Part shown: in pieces, positions 1 through 8,552 of the stretch | How the letters are laid out: every line of letters starts with the position of its first letter | Position numbering within the stretch: position 1 is the stretch's first letter | NCBI RefSeq assembly: GCF_036013745.1 | Contig: NZ_CP107880.1 | Coordinates: 1,550,001 to 1,614,000, forward strand | Length of the DNA: 64,000 nt | Source: Streptomyces sp. NBC_00483 | Lineage (GTDB): Bacteria > Actinomycetota > Actinomycetes > Streptomycetales > Streptomycetaceae | Reading direction: 5' to 3' | Made by a program: the position numbers and the translations under genes | Notes under the pieces: generated by a model | What the model was told of the DNA's origin: nothing | The model's input: the letters and a program-made list of their open reading frames with translations, nothing else | The model's database searches: none

Positions 1-803
1 TCCAACAGCGGGTCGCTGCGCCGCAGTTCGTATCCGACGAGGCCTGCCGTGCCGAACGCGGCGAGTGCGAGCAGCCCGACGATGGGCCAGGAAGTCCAGC
101 CAAGCGCCCCGGACTCGATGATCGCGTAGACGACGCTGCCCAGGACCACGACGATCAGCACCTGTCCGACGGGGTCGAACCGGCGGGCGCGGGCGGCGCG
201 GGACTCGGGCACGTACAGCGCGGAGCACACGATCGCCACCGCCACGATCGGGACGTTGACCCAGAAGACGGCCCGCCAGCCGAACGTGTCGACCAGGCCG
301 CCGCCGACGATCGGGCCGAGCGCGAGGGCGAGGCCCGACATCGAGGTGAACACGCCGATGGCGCGGGCCCGTTCGGCGGCGCCGGTGTAGGTGTTCGCGA
401 CGATCGCCATGGCCACCGGGTTGAGCATCGTGCCACCGACGGCCTGCACGGCACGCGCGGCGATGAGCCAGCCGATGCCCGGCGCGAGGCCGCACAGCAG
501 CGAGCCGAGGCCGAACGCGGCCAGGCCGCACTGGAAGATCCGTCGGCGGCCGAACCGGTCGGCGGTGGATCCGGCCAGGACGAGGAACGCGGCCAGCACC
601 AACGTGTAGGCGTCGACCGTCCATTGCAGGCCGGACTCGGAGGCGCCCAGGTCGCGGCGCATCGCGGGAAGCGCGACGTTGACGATGGAGATGTCCATCA
701 CGACGACCACGATGCTGAGGCAACAGATCGCCAGGACAAGGGACTTGCGGCGCGGGCCCGGGTCGCCGACCGCCGCCGTGGGAGAGCGCAAGGAGGAACT
801 CAT
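1..803 (-). CDS. DHA2-type MFS drug/H+ antiporter, 3' end cut by window edge
   Basis: This is a membrane exporter of the major facilitator superfamily, most like the 14-helix EmrB/QacA (DHA2) drug:proton antiporters. About 267 N-terminal residues lie in the window and the reading frame stays open to base 1. After a short basic N-terminus, helix 1 ends in MDISIVNVALP, the DHA2 motif with an acidic residue. Helix 2 follows with WTVDAYTLVLAAFLVLAG, then the MFS motif-A loop DRFGRRR and, near helix 5, ALGPIVGGGLVD. The ATG at 803 is used because everything upstream belongs to a divergent MerR gene whose start is only 24 bp away. That arrangement suggests the MerR protein controls the pump. The substrate cannot be read from the sequence. 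Confidence 0.9.
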   Translation of the reverse strand, partial: MSSSLRSPTAAVGDPGPRRKSLVLAICCLSIVVVVMDISIVNVALPAMRRDLGASESGLQWTVDAYTLVLAAFLVLAGSTADRFGRRRIFQCGLAAFGLGSLLCGLAPGIGWLIAARAVQAVGGTMLNPVAMAIVANTYTGAAERARAIGVFTSMSGLALALGPIVGGGLVDTFGWRAVFWVNVPIVAVAIVCSALYVPESRAARARRFDPVGQVLIVVVLGSVVYAIIESGALGWTSWPIVGLLALAAFGTAGLVGYELRRSDPLL

Positions 804-814
804 GACCGCGACGC

Positions 815-833
815 TAGAATTGAGAGCGTGCTC
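815..833 (+). promoter_or_regulatory. -10 box and dyad in the exporter/MerR divergent gap
   Basis: TAGAAT at 815-820 is a good -10 hexamer, and the MerR GTG start at 828 lies seven bases after it, where transcription should begin. This would give a leaderless mRNA. GAGC and GCTC (824-827 and 830-833) form a short dyad over the start codon, a plausible autoregulatory half of a MerR site. No convincing -35 hexamer was seen. Confidence 0.4.
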
Positions 834-1283
834 GAAATCAAGCCCGAATCCACGTCCCGAGCCATCCCCGCAGCAGGCGTGAGCATCGCCGAGGCGGCCC
901 GCCGCACCGGGGTCAGCGTGCACACCTTGCGCTATTACGAGCGCGCGGGCCTGGTCGTCAGCCCCGTCGACCGCACCAGTACCAATCGCCGCCGGTACCG
1001 GGAGCTCGACCTCAAGTGGATCGTCATCTGCACCAAACTGCGCGCCACCGGCATGCCCATCCGCGGCATCCGCGTCTACGCCGAACTGGTCGCGGCCGGT
1101 CCTGGCAACGAGGCGGAGCGGCTGGCGCTGCTCGAGGCCCATCGCGCCGAGGTGCTGGCCAAGTTGGCGGAGACCCGGGAGAACCTGAAGATGATCGACC
1201 ACAAGATCGACGTCTACCGGGACAGCATGGCCGCGGGCGAGGCCGACCGGTTGTGGGCCCCGGTCGACCCCCGGCTGCCGTGA
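828..1283 (+). CDS. MerR-family transcriptional regulator
   Basis: This is a 151-residue DNA-binding regulator. A winged MerR helix-turn-helix spans about residues 18-86 (SIAEAARRTGVSVHTLRYYER is its core), followed by a dimerisation coiled coil at about 100-140. The effector region is short and has no conserved cysteines, so a metal sensor is unlikely and an organic ligand or no ligand is likelier. The GTG at 828 is chosen because a TAGAAT -10 lies seven bases upstream; GTG at 879 would still leave a complete HTH. The gene is divergent from the DHA2 exporter and is its probable regulator. Its stop at 1283 directly abuts the stop of the opposing SDR gene. Confidence 0.88.
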   Translation: MLEIKPESTSRAIPAAGVSIAEAARRTGVSVHTLRYYERAGLVVSPVDRTSTNRRRYRELDLKWIVICTKLRATGMPIRGIRVYAELVAAGPGNEAERLALLEAHRAEVLAKLAETRENLKMIDHKIDVYRDSMAAGEADRLWAPVDPRLP

Positions 1284-2063
1284 TCACCGCATGAACAGAC
1301 CCCCGTTGGCGTCCCAGCACGCGCCGGTCACCGTGTCGGCGTGCTCGGCGGAGAGCAGGACGACCATGTCGGCGATGAACTGCGGGCGGCCGAGGCGGCC
1401 CACCGGGATCACCGTCTCCATCTGCGCGAGCTTGTCCGGGTCCACGGTGCGGCGCACCACCGGCAGGTCCTGCGGGCCCGGCGAGACGGCGTTGACGGTG
1501 ACGCCGCGCGGGCCGAGGTCGCGGGCGAAGACCTTGGTGAGCGTGGCGACGCCGCCCTTGGCCGCCGCGTAGTGGGCGCCGGTCGCCGTGCCGCCGTTCT
1601 GGCCCGCGAGCGAACCGAGGTTGACGATGCGTCCGTAGCCCCGCTCGGCGAAGTACGAGCCGAAGACCTGGCAGCCGAAGAAGGTGCCGTGCATGTTGGT
1701 CTCCACCACGGCGGCGAAGCTCTCCGGGGTGATGTCCATGAGTGACTCGACCTTGGAGTGCCCGGCGTTGTTCACGAGGACGTGCACCGCGCCCCACTGT
1801 TCGACGAGCCGGTCGCGGGCGCGGGCGAAGGCTTCCTTGTCGCGGACGTCGAGGGCGAGGCCGACGGTGTTCTCGCCGGTCGGGTCGAGCTCGGCCGCGG
1901 CCTTGGCGGCGGCCTCCTCGTCGAGGTCGGCCAGGGCGACCCGGTACCCGTGGTCGTAGAAACGCGCGGCGATGCAGCCGCCGAGGCCGCCGGCCGCCCC
2001 GGTGACCAGGACCACGCGGTGCGTGTCGTCCTCCCAGCGCTCCCCCACACCCTCCGGGCTCAC
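1284..2063 (-). CDS. SDR-family NAD(P)-dependent oxidoreductase
   Basis: This is a 259-residue classical short-chain dehydrogenase/reductase. The Rossmann motif TGAAGGLGG is at about 21-29, NNAG at about 100, the catalytic Ser near 150 and YAAAK near 164. The last residues (WDANGGLFMR) are the usual SDR C-terminal strand. The GTG start at 2063 overlaps the TGA of the upstream small gene in a GTGA arrangement, so the two are probably translationally coupled. It is the last gene of a three-gene unit with the flavin-monooxygenase-like protein. It may reduce or oxidise a hydroxylated intermediate, like IacE or IifA in indole-acetate or indole catabolism; that role is inferred from context. Confidence 0.87.
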   Translation of the reverse strand: MSPEGVGERWEDDTHRVVLVTGAAGGLGGCIAARFYDHGYRVALADLDEEAAAKAAAELDPTGENTVGLALDVRDKEAFARARDRLVEQWGAVHVLVNNAGHSKVESLMDITPESFAAVVETNMHGTFFGCQVFGSYFAERGYGRIVNLGSLAGQNGGTATGAHYAAAKGGVATLTKVFARDLGPRGVTVNAVSPGPQDLPVVRRTVDPDKLAQMETVIPVGRLGRPQFIADMVVLLSAEHADTVTGACWDANGGLFMR

Positions 2064-2422
2064 TTCGTCACGTCCGGCAGCGGGCGGCCGACGCGGGCCT
2101 CGATCTTCATGTACCGCCACAGGCCGTACTCGCCGACCTGCACGGTGCGGAAGAGGTTGCAGGCCGCGGCGACCGTCGGTTGGTCCACGACGTCGGCGAG
2201 GACATAGCTGGTCCAGGGCCAGGATCCGGAGGGGCCGACCATGTGCTGGTCGTCGTCGATGGTGCCGATGACGTTGACGCCCGGCAGCTCGTGCAGCTGG
2301 CGCAGCATGCTGGTGAAGCCGTCCCAGACTGCCTTGCCCTGCCCGGTCGGCAGGTCGAAGAAGTTCTGGTTGACGCCGATACAGAACAGCACCCGCAGGG
2401 GTGCCTGGGGGGAAGTGGACAT
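2060..2422 (-). CDS. Small IacB-like protein of unknown function
   Basis: This is a 120-residue soluble protein with no signal peptide or membrane segment. It begins with a beta strand (LRVLFCIGVNQNFFDLP). It then shows a helix (WDGFTSMLRQLHEL), a strand (VNVIGTIDDDQ) and a second alpha/beta unit ending in WRYMKIEARVGRPLP, compatible with a small dimeric alpha/beta-barrel fold. I associate this kind of protein with iacB, which sits next to iacA in indole-3-acetate degradation clusters, but the match is from memory and the molecular function is unsettled. It lies 48 bp after the acyl-CoA-dehydrogenase-type gene and its stop overlaps the SDR start, so the three are one transcription unit. Confidence 0.7.
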   Translation of the reverse strand: MSTSPQAPLRVLFCIGVNQNFFDLPTGQGKAVWDGFTSMLRQLHELPGVNVIGTIDDDQHMVGPSGSWPWTSYVLADVVDQPTVAAACNLFRTVQVGEYGLWRYMKIEARVGRPLPDVTK

Positions 2423-2470
2423 GGTGGGGTCGCCTTTCGTGAGCAGGGTTCGGAACTGGCCGGACTGGGT

Positions 2471-3583
2471 TCAGAGATAGCCGGGGAACGGGTCGACGCC
2501 CATGAGCACCGCCCCCGCCCCGTCGTACAGGCCCTCCTGAAGGAACGCGTGCTGCGGCACCACGGAGGCGTCCCGCAGATAGCGCTGCATCGGGCTGCCG
2601 TCCGCGATGGCCCGGATGCCCGCGAGCTGGTAGGCGGTGCGGGCGACGTCGAAGGAGTCCTGCGCGAGGGCCGTGGAGGCGAGCCGCAGCAGGCTGGCCT
2701 GGTGCGCGGTGGCCGGATCGCCGCTCAGCACGGTCTCCCACACCTCTTCGGTGATCTCGTAGAAGAAGGCGCGGGCCGAGCGCAGCCGGGCCTCCGCCCG
2801 GCCCACCGCGATCCGGTACGCGGCCCGGTCGGCGGCGACAGGACCTCCGGTGTAACTGGCGCGCCCGCCCTCGGTGATGACCTGGTCGAGCGCGGCGCGC
2901 GCCACGCCGAGGCCGACGACGGCGAGGACCTGCGCCGCGTACGGCACGGCCGGGTAGCGGTAGAGCGGTTCGTCGACGGTCGGCTCGCCGCCGCGGACGA
3001 AGGTCCACTCCTCGGGGACGACGACGCCGTCGACGGCGAGGTCGTGGCTGCCGGTGCCGCGCATCCCGATGACGTCCCAGTTCTCGACGATCTCGACGTC
3101 CTCGGGGCGCAGCACCGCGGTGCGCGGCCGGCCCGCCCGGTCCTCGCCGACCTTGATGCCGACGCCGAGGACGTCGGCGCCCTTGCAGCCGCTCGCGAAC
3201 TTCCAGCGGCCCGAGATCCGGTAGCCGCCGTCGACCGGTTCGGCGGGCTGGACGGGGAAGAGGCCGCCGGCGAAGGCGACGTCGGGCCCGTCCGCGTACA
3301 GCTTCTTCTGGGTCTCCAGCGGCAGCGCCGCGAGATAGATCAGGGAGGAGCCGAAACTCGCGACCCAGCCGGCCGATCCGTCGACCCGCGATATCCGCTC
3401 GATCAGGCGCAGGAATTCGGCCGGTGGCAGCGGTTCGCCGCCGAAACGGCGGGGCGCGCTGGCGCGGTAGAGGCCCGCCTTCTTGAATTCGGCGATCATG
3501 TCGCGCGGTACGTGGCGCCCCGCCTCGAATTCCGCCCTGCGCTCGGCCACCAGGTCCAGCACGTTGTCCAATGTCTGCGTCAT
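2471..3583 (-). CDS. Acyl-CoA-dehydrogenase-fold flavin monooxygenase (IacA/IifC-like)
   Basis: This 370-residue protein has the acyl-CoA dehydrogenase fold: an N-terminal helical domain with an RISRVDGSAGWVASF stretch, a middle beta domain around SGRWKFASGCKGAD (about 140-155), and a C-terminal four-helix domain. The usual catalytic glutamate region of true acyl-CoA dehydrogenases is not obvious. The overall look is that of group D flavin-dependent monooxygenases (HpaB, IacA, IifC), which take reduced flavin from a separate reductase. A flavin reductase is encoded at 8553-9092. The ATG at 3583 follows a GGGGAA ribosome-binding site. It heads a unit with the IacB-like and SDR genes, under a promoter region that adjoins the sensor kinase gene. 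An ordinary acyl-CoA dehydrogenase is the main alternative. Confidence 0.8.
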   Translation of the reverse strand: MTQTLDNVLDLVAERRAEFEAGRHVPRDMIAEFKKAGLYRASAPRRFGGEPLPPAEFLRLIERISRVDGSAGWVASFGSSLIYLAALPLETQKKLYADGPDVAFAGGLFPVQPAEPVDGGYRISGRWKFASGCKGADVLGVGIKVGEDRAGRPRTAVLRPEDVEIVENWDVIGMRGTGSHDLAVDGVVVPEEWTFVRGGEPTVDEPLYRYPAVPYAAQVLAVVGLGVARAALDQVITEGGRASYTGGPVAADRAAYRIAVGRAEARLRSARAFFYEITEEVWETVLSGDPATAHQASLLRLASTALAQDSFDVARTAYQLAGIRAIADGSPMQRYLRDASVVPQHAFLQEGLYDGAGAVLMGVDPFPGYL

Positions 3584-3708
3584 GCGTCATTCCCCTGCCT
3601 GACCGGCGAGTTGATCGCTCGAACTCGTTTCACGGACAAAACTAGGTGCGGCCTTCTGCGCCAACAATTGGGAATCAGTAGGGACGTGTAGGGGATTTCC
3701 CTGATCGT
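3584..3708 (-). promoter_or_regulatory. Promoter/operator region of the monooxygenase operon
   Basis: The 125-bp gap between the sensor kinase stop and the monooxygenase start holds two GTAGGG copies exactly 10 bp apart (3678-3683 and 3688-3693). The second runs into the near-palindrome AGGGGATTTCCCT (3690-3702). Repeats in phase on one helix face are typical of response-regulator binding. The core GGATTTCCC recurs at 9155-9163, between the flavin reductase gene and the hypothetical gene. The adjacent FixJ-type regulator is the obvious candidate protein. Confidence 0.45.
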
Positions 3709-5229
3709 TTACGAGCCGGGGCCCCCGGCGCCCGCGGCTCCCCTCAGCGGCAGCCGGAACCGGAAGACGGTGCCGCGCGGGGAGTTGGGGAACGCCTCGA
3801 TCTCACCACCGTGGCGGGTGATGATGCGATGGCTCAGGGCGAGGCCGATACCGTGACCGTTGCCCTTCGAGGTGAACACGCCGTCGAAGATCCGTCCGTC
3901 CGACGATGCCGGCAGTCCGCCGCCGGTGTCGCGCACCTCGACCTCCGCACAGTCGGCGTCCCTGCGGGTGGCGATGGTGACCTGCCCCGGTTCGTCGGGC
4001 CAACGGGCCATCTCCTCAAGGGCGTTGAACGCGAGGTTCATGACGACCTGCCCGATGAGCACCTTCTCGCAGCTGACGGGCAGATCCGCTTCCGTGCGTT
4101 CCCAGCGCACGGCGATCTGGTGCGCCCTGGCCCGTACGTCGACGAAGTACGCGCAGTCGGCGACGATGTCGTTCACGTCGGCGGATTGTTTCGCGTCCTC
4201 CAGGCGCACCACGTAGGCGCGCAGGCTCGACAGGATGGTGGTGGCTCGCTCCAGTTGGCGGGTGGCGTGGTCGAGGCCCCAGCGCAGCGAGCCGGGCTCC
4301 GGGGTGTCGTCGATGCGGCCGAGGGCTCCCGCGACGAAGTTGTGGGCGGCCGCGATGGGCTGGCTGACCTCGTGGGCGATGGCCATCGCCATGTCACCCA
4401 TGGCGTTGTAGCGGGCCAGGTGGTTGAGGTACTGGGCGTCGCGCCGGTGTTCCTCCTCGGTGTGCACCGTGTCGGTGATGTCGTGGAAGAGGAGCAGCAG
4501 GCCCCGCAGGTCGTTCTCGATGTCGATGTACTGGCAGCGCGCCGCGAACCAGCGGTCGGGGCCGCCGCCCGCGCCGTCGGGGACCGAGAGCCGGTAGCGG
4601 GTGTCGGTGGGGCGGCCGCCGCGTGAGGTGTCCTTCAGTACGTCGCGCAGGACGGCGCTCGAATCGGCCGCGAGGAACTCGGTGAAGTCCGTGCCGAGCA
4701 TGGCGTCGGGGTCCCGGTCGAGCAGGATGCCCGCGGATTCGCCCGCGAAGACGATCCGGCCGTCGTCGTCGAGCACCACGATGCCCTCGTCGAGGTTGCG
4801 CAGGAACGCCTGCAACCTGGCCTCGGTGCGGGTGAGGTCGCGGCGGGTGGCCTTCTCCTCCGCGATGTCGCGGAACTGCACCATGACGACGGGTCCGACC
4901 GACAGTTCCACGCGCTTGGCGAGCGCCTCGCTGAGGATGTCGGTGCCGGACTTCGACCGGTAGCACCACTCGATGCGGCTGCGGCCCTCGTCGGCGGCGC
5001 GCTGGAGCCAGGCGACGCCGATGTGCCGCGCGTACTGCGCCGCGTTGGAGCTCATGTCGGGGGCCTTGAGCGGCTTCAGCTCGTCGAGGGTGAAGCCGAG
5101 CGCGGTGCGCGCGGCGGGGTTGGCCCACAGGATGTCCTTGGTGCGGGCGTCGTGCACCAGGACGCAGTGGTCGACGGCCTCGAAGAGTCGGGTCAGGTCG
5201 GGGCAGGCGAGGTCGGCGGTGGCGGGCAT
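3709..5229 (-). CDS. PAS-domain sensor histidine kinase
   Basis: This is a 506-residue soluble histidine kinase with no transmembrane segments. It has an N-terminal PAS domain (about 10-125, with ILWANPAARTALGF), a linker coiled coil, and a second PAS domain (about 140-265, with GIVVLDDDGRIVFAGESA). The dimerisation helix carries the phospho-accepting His in AIAHEVSQPIAAAHNF at about 288. The HATPase domain has an N box (MNLAFNALEEM), G1 (RDTGGGLP) and G2 (GHGIGLALSHRI). The H-box resembles FixL/TodS-like kinases that sense aromatic ligands or redox state in the cytosol. It starts 6 bp after its partner response regulator ends. Being next to the monooxygenase operon, it probably senses the substrate of that pathway. 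Confidence 0.88.
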   Translation of the reverse strand: MPATADLACPDLTRLFEAVDHCVLVHDARTKDILWANPAARTALGFTLDELKPLKAPDMSSNAAQYARHIGVAWLQRAADEGRSRIEWCYRSKSGTDILSEALAKRVELSVGPVVMVQFRDIAEEKATRRDLTRTEARLQAFLRNLDEGIVVLDDDGRIVFAGESAGILLDRDPDAMLGTDFTEFLAADSSAVLRDVLKDTSRGGRPTDTRYRLSVPDGAGGGPDRWFAARCQYIDIENDLRGLLLLFHDITDTVHTEEEHRRDAQYLNHLARYNAMGDMAMAIAHEVSQPIAAAHNFVAGALGRIDDTPEPGSLRWGLDHATRQLERATTILSSLRAYVVRLEDAKQSADVNDIVADCAYFVDVRARAHQIAVRWERTEADLPVSCEKVLIGQVVMNLAFNALEEMARWPDEPGQVTIATRRDADCAEVEVRDTGGGLPASSDGRIFDGVFTSKGNGHGIGLALSHRIITRHGGEIEAFPNSPRGTVFRFRLPLRGAAGAGGPGS

Positions 5230-5235
5230 CGGGCG

Positions 5236-5868
5236 TCACACCTCCTCGGGGCGCAGGCCGCAGCGCATCATGTCGCCGATGAGCGCGCCGAGGGTGTCGG
5301 CGTCCGTCTTCTCGCGGATGCGCGCACGGTGGGCGTCGACCGTCTTCAGGCTGATGCCGAGCTGCCGCGCGATCACCTTGCTGGGGATGCCCTCGACGAC
5401 CTGGCGCAGGATCTCGCGTTCGCGCGGGCTGAGGTGGGTGATCCGCTCGCGCAGGGAGCGCTGCTCGGTTCGGCGCGCGTAGCGTTCGCCCGCCTCCCGC
5501 AGGGCGTTCTGCAGGATGTCGAGCAGTCGCTGGGGATCGTAGGGCTTCTCCAGGAAGTCGACGGCCCCGGCCTGCAGGGCGCGCACCGACATGGGGATGT
5601 CGCCGTGCGCGGACACGAAGACGATGGGCAGCGCCGCGCCCTGGGCGTTGAGGAGTTCCTGTACGTGGAATCCGCCGATGCCCGGCATGCGTACGTCGAG
5701 GACGAGGCAGGCCGGGCGGTCCGGGTCGAAGGCGTCGAGGAAGGCGTCGGCGTCGGTGAACCACTCCGTCCTGATGTGCACGGACTCCAGCAACCAGGCC
5801 AGGGAGAGGCACAGTTGCTCGTCGTCGTCGAGCACGTAGACGAGGTCGGCCGCCGGTTCACCTGTCAT
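5236..5868 (-). CDS. FixJ/NarL-type response regulator
   Basis: This 210-residue regulator has a receiver domain (about 8-125) with the acidic DDD cluster near residue 14, the phosphorylation Asp in LVLDVRMPG near 58 and the conserved Lys in EKPYD near 109. A LuxR-type helix-turn-helix follows at about 145-205 (LSPREREILRQVVEGI and SKVIARQLGISLKTVDAHR). The GISLKTVDAHRARI form is the FixJ/StyR/TodT subgroup. Its ATG overlaps the stop of the APC permease gene by four bases and its stop is 6 bp before the kinase gene, so permease, regulator and kinase are one operon. It most likely activates the promoter at about 3.6 kb. Confidence 0.9.
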   Translation of the reverse strand: MTGEPAADLVYVLDDDEQLCLSLAWLLESVHIRTEWFTDADAFLDAFDPDRPACLVLDVRMPGIGGFHVQELLNAQGAALPIVFVSAHGDIPMSVRALQAGAVDFLEKPYDPQRLLDILQNALREAGERYARRTEQRSLRERITHLSPREREILRQVVEGIPSKVIARQLGISLKTVDAHRARIREKTDADTLGALIGDMMRCGLRPEEV

Positions 5869-7337
5869 GATTCCTCGCTTCCTTCGTGCGTACGTGCCTC
5901 CACCCCATCACCCGGTCGCAGGCGGCCGAGGACCACTCCCCCGGCGAACACCGCGACCACGGTCAGTTCCAGGATCAGCGCCGTGGTACCGGACGCGGAC
6001 ACCAGGGTGGTGAAGTTGCGCAGCGCCAGTACGGTCGCGCCGCACAGCAGGGCGATCGCGAGCAGTGGGGCGAGCATGGTGTGCCAGATCCTCCCATCGA
6101 GCCGCGTCCTGCGGAAGAACACGATCACGGACACCGAGGTGAGCAGGTACAGCAGCATCAGGGCGAGCACGCTGACGCCGCCGCCCCAGGTCAGCAGCGT
6201 GAGCACCGGATCGGCCCCGGCGAGGGCGAACGGCACGACGAGGACGGCGGCGAGCACCGTCTGGGCCAGGCTCGCCGCGTAGGGCGCCCCGTGCCGGTTG
6301 GTGCGGGCCAGCCCGCGGGGCAGCACCCCGGCCTGGCCGAGCGAGTGGAAGTAGCGGTTGATCCCGTTGTGGAAGGCGACGACGCCCGCGAGCAGCGAAC
6401 TGGCCAGCAGGATCTGCGTGACATCACCGGCCCAGCCGCCGAGCGTGTCCGTGAGGGGTGTGAGGACGACGGACGTGGCATCGCCCTCGCGCAGCGCGTC
6501 GAGCGCCGCCCCCTGCACCCGGTCGGCGCCGTAGTAGCTCACGATCATCCAGGAGACGAGGGCGAAGAACAGCGAGATCACCGCGACCGACACATAGGTG
6601 GCCCGGGGCACCGTGCGCGCGGGGTCCCGTGCCTCCTTCGCGTACAGGGCGGTCGACTCGAACCCGAGGAGACAGCCGATCGCGAAGGTCAGCGCCACGC
6701 CGGGCGCGCCGGTGAAGAAGGCGGACGGGGCGAACGACCCGGCGATGTCGAGGCCGTGCGGGCCGCCGCCGCTGAGGAGTTGATGGCCCGCGAACAGCAG
6801 CAGCACCGAGGTCTCGGCGACGACGAGCACGGCGAGCAGACGCGCCCCGAGCTCGATGTTGAGGGAACCGAGCGCCTGCACGAGGAGCATCGTGGCGAGC
6901 GTCCACGCCCACCACGGCAGATCGAGCGAGAGGTAGCGCTGCCCGAGTCCCTGCGCCACCACGCCGTACAGGCCGTAGAGCGCGGCCTGTGTCGCGCTGT
7001 AGCAGAGGATCGCCGCCTGCGAGGCGCCGACGCCGAGCGGCCGGCCGAGGCCGCGTGTCACGTACGCGTAGAAGGCGCCGGCGTCGGTCACGTGCCGGCT
7101 CATCGCGATGAACCCGACGGCGAACAGGCCGACCATGACGCCGACCACGAGATAGACGGCGGGCGCGGCGCCGCCGTTGCCGAGGCCGAGCGGGATGGGC
7201 AGGGTGCCCGCGACGCCGGTGAGGGGCGCCTGCGCGGACAGCACGAAGAACACCATGCCGGTCACGCCCACGGCGCCCTTGCGCAGCCGGGTGCGCGGCT
7301 GCTGTCCTGCATCCGGTCCTGCGGACTGCACGGTCAC
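5865..7337 (-). CDS. APC-superfamily amino-acid/amine permease
   Basis: This is a 490-residue integral membrane transporter with about 12 hydrophobic segments. The first helix (GVTGMVFFVLSAQAPLTG) and the later ATYVSVAVISLFFALVSW are characteristic of the APC (amino acid-polyamine-organocation) family. The GTG at 7337 is chosen because it follows AAGGAG with seven-base spacing; an upstream in-frame start would add a non-hydrophobic tail. It shares an operon with a two-component system and lies upstream of an aromatic oxidation unit, so it probably imports the substrate of that unit, for example an aromatic acid or amine. That is inference; the sequence does not identify the ligand. Confidence 0.88.
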   Translation of the reverse strand: MTVQSAGPDAGQQPRTRLRKGAVGVTGMVFFVLSAQAPLTGVAGTLPIPLGLGNGGAAPAVYLVVGVMVGLFAVGFIAMSRHVTDAGAFYAYVTRGLGRPLGVGASQAAILCYSATQAALYGLYGVVAQGLGQRYLSLDLPWWAWTLATMLLVQALGSLNIELGARLLAVLVVAETSVLLLFAGHQLLSGGGPHGLDIAGSFAPSAFFTGAPGVALTFAIGCLLGFESTALYAKEARDPARTVPRATYVSVAVISLFFALVSWMIVSYYGADRVQGAALDALREGDATSVVLTPLTDTLGGWAGDVTQILLASSLLAGVVAFHNGINRYFHSLGQAGVLPRGLARTNRHGAPYAASLAQTVLAAVLVVPFALAGADPVLTLLTWGGGVSVLALMLLYLLTSVSVIVFFRRTRLDGRIWHTMLAPLLAIALLCGATVLALRNFTTLVSASGTTALILELTVVAVFAGGVVLGRLRPGDGVEARTHEGSEES

Positions 7338-7413
7338 GAGGTCTCCTTGCGGCCGGAGTTCGGTGGGGTCGGGTCGTACTGTGCGCGCGGCGGGCGACCC
7401 CGGAGTGCGGGTA

Positions 7414-7446
7414 CGTGCATCCGTTACCGCCTTTGCATGCACGCAA
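7414..7446. promoter_or_regulatory. Inverted repeats in the permease/AraC divergent gap
   Basis: CGTGCAT (7414-7420) and ATGCACG (7437-7443) form a perfect 7-bp inverted repeat with a 16-bp spacer. TTGC and GCAA (7433-7436, 7443-7446) form a smaller dyad inside it. The site lies between the divergent permease and AraC genes and is a candidate AraC-type binding site. Confidence 0.4.
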
Positions 7447-7492
7447 GTGCGGACTACGTTGATCCAAAGTCCTCCGGCAGGTGGAGCGCAGC

Positions 7493-8512
7493 ATGCCTTC
7501 GTACGTGACGACCGAGTACATGACCACGGGGTACGTGACGACCGACGGCGTCGCCCGGGACGACCGTTTCGACCACTGGGCGCAGGAGATGTCGCACGTG
7601 TTCGGCGGGCTCGACACGCGGCCGGTCGCGGCGGGCGCCTTTCACGGCACGGCCACCTGCGACGCGCTGGGGCAGCTTCTGCTCGGCTCCATCAGCGCGG
7701 GGCCGCTGCGGGTGCGGCGCACCGAGCGGCTGACGGCGCGGAGCGAGGACGACCACTACAAGGTGGCCCTCCAGGTCGCGGGCACGTGTGTCGTCGAACA
7801 GGACGGCGCGCAGGGGGCGTTGGGCCCCGGCGACCTCGCGATCTGCGACACCACGCGCCCGTACGCGTTCCGCTACGACACCGCCTTCCGCACCGTGCTG
7901 ATGCTGGTGCCGCGGGCGATGCTGCCGGTGCGGCCCGAGGCGGTGCGCGGCCTCACGGCGCGCCGGCTGACCGGGGAGAGCGGGGTGGCGGCCGTGGTGG
8001 GGCCCTTCCTGCGCTCCCTCGGCGAGCAGGCCAGGACCTGCGCGGGGCCAGCGGCGGCGGGTCTCGCGGACGGGGCGGCGTCCCTGATGACGGCGCTGGT
8101 GTCGGAGCGCCTCGACCGTGCGGCGCCCGCGGAGCCGGGGCACGCGATGATGCTTCGGATCCGCGCGCACATCGACAGCCGCCTCCCGGACCCCGGCCTC
8201 ACGCCGGACTCGATCGCCGAGGCGCACGGGATCTCCCGCCGCTATCTGTTCAAGCTGTTCGCCGCCGAGGACCAGACGGTCGCGGGCTGGATCCGGACGC
8301 GCCGCCTGGAGCGGTGTGCGCGGGACCTGGCCAATCCGGCGGCGGTCCGGCGGCCCATCGGCATGATCGCCGCGCGCTGGGGGCTGCTGGACGGCCGCCA
8401 CTTCAGCCGGGTGTTCAAGACGGCGTACGGCCGGACGCCGCGCGACTTCCGCCGCCAGGCGCTCGCGGGGCAGGACCCTCACGGCCGCATCGGCGCGGAG
8501 GCCGACGGGTGA
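7493..8512 (+). CDS. AraC-family transcriptional regulator
   Basis: This 339-residue regulator has an N-terminal cupin-like ligand domain of the AraC_binding_2 type (RFDHWAQEMSHVF at about 25 onward, ending near IRTVLMLVP-like strands at about 145). A C-terminal double helix-turn-helix follows at about 225-330 (SIAEAHGISRRYLFKLF and MIAARWGLLDGRHFSRVFK). The ATG at 7493 is preceded by AGGTGGAG; GTG at 7481 is also possible. The N-terminus is odd, with three imperfect YxTT units encoded by 15-bp repeats. It is divergent from the permease operon and convergent with the flavin reductase, so it is probably a second regulator of this catabolic locus. Some indole-oxidation clusters also carry an AraC regulator. 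Confidence 0.88.
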   Translation: MPSYVTTEYMTTGYVTTDGVARDDRFDHWAQEMSHVFGGLDTRPVAAGAFHGTATCDALGQLLLGSISAGPLRVRRTERLTARSEDDHYKVALQVAGTCVVEQDGAQGALGPGDLAICDTTRPYAFRYDTAFRTVLMLVPRAMLPVRPEAVRGLTARRLTGESGVAAVVGPFLRSLGEQARTCAGPAAAGLADGAASLMTALVSERLDRAAPAEPGHAMMLRIRAHIDSRLPDPGLTPDSIAEAHGISRRYLFKLFAAEDQTVAGWIRTRRLERCARDLANPAAVRRPIGMIAARWGLLDGRHFSRVFKTAYGRTPRDFRRQALAGQDPHGRIGAEADG

Positions 8513-8552
8513 CATCCGTGAGGTCGCTCCCGGCGGTGCTGCCGCGCGCCCG

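Noticed and set aside
1284..3590. A 768-codon minus-strand frame across three genes
   Set aside because: Only its last part reads the SDR. The rest is Arg/Pro/Gly-rich and runs in a wrong frame through the monooxygenase gene.
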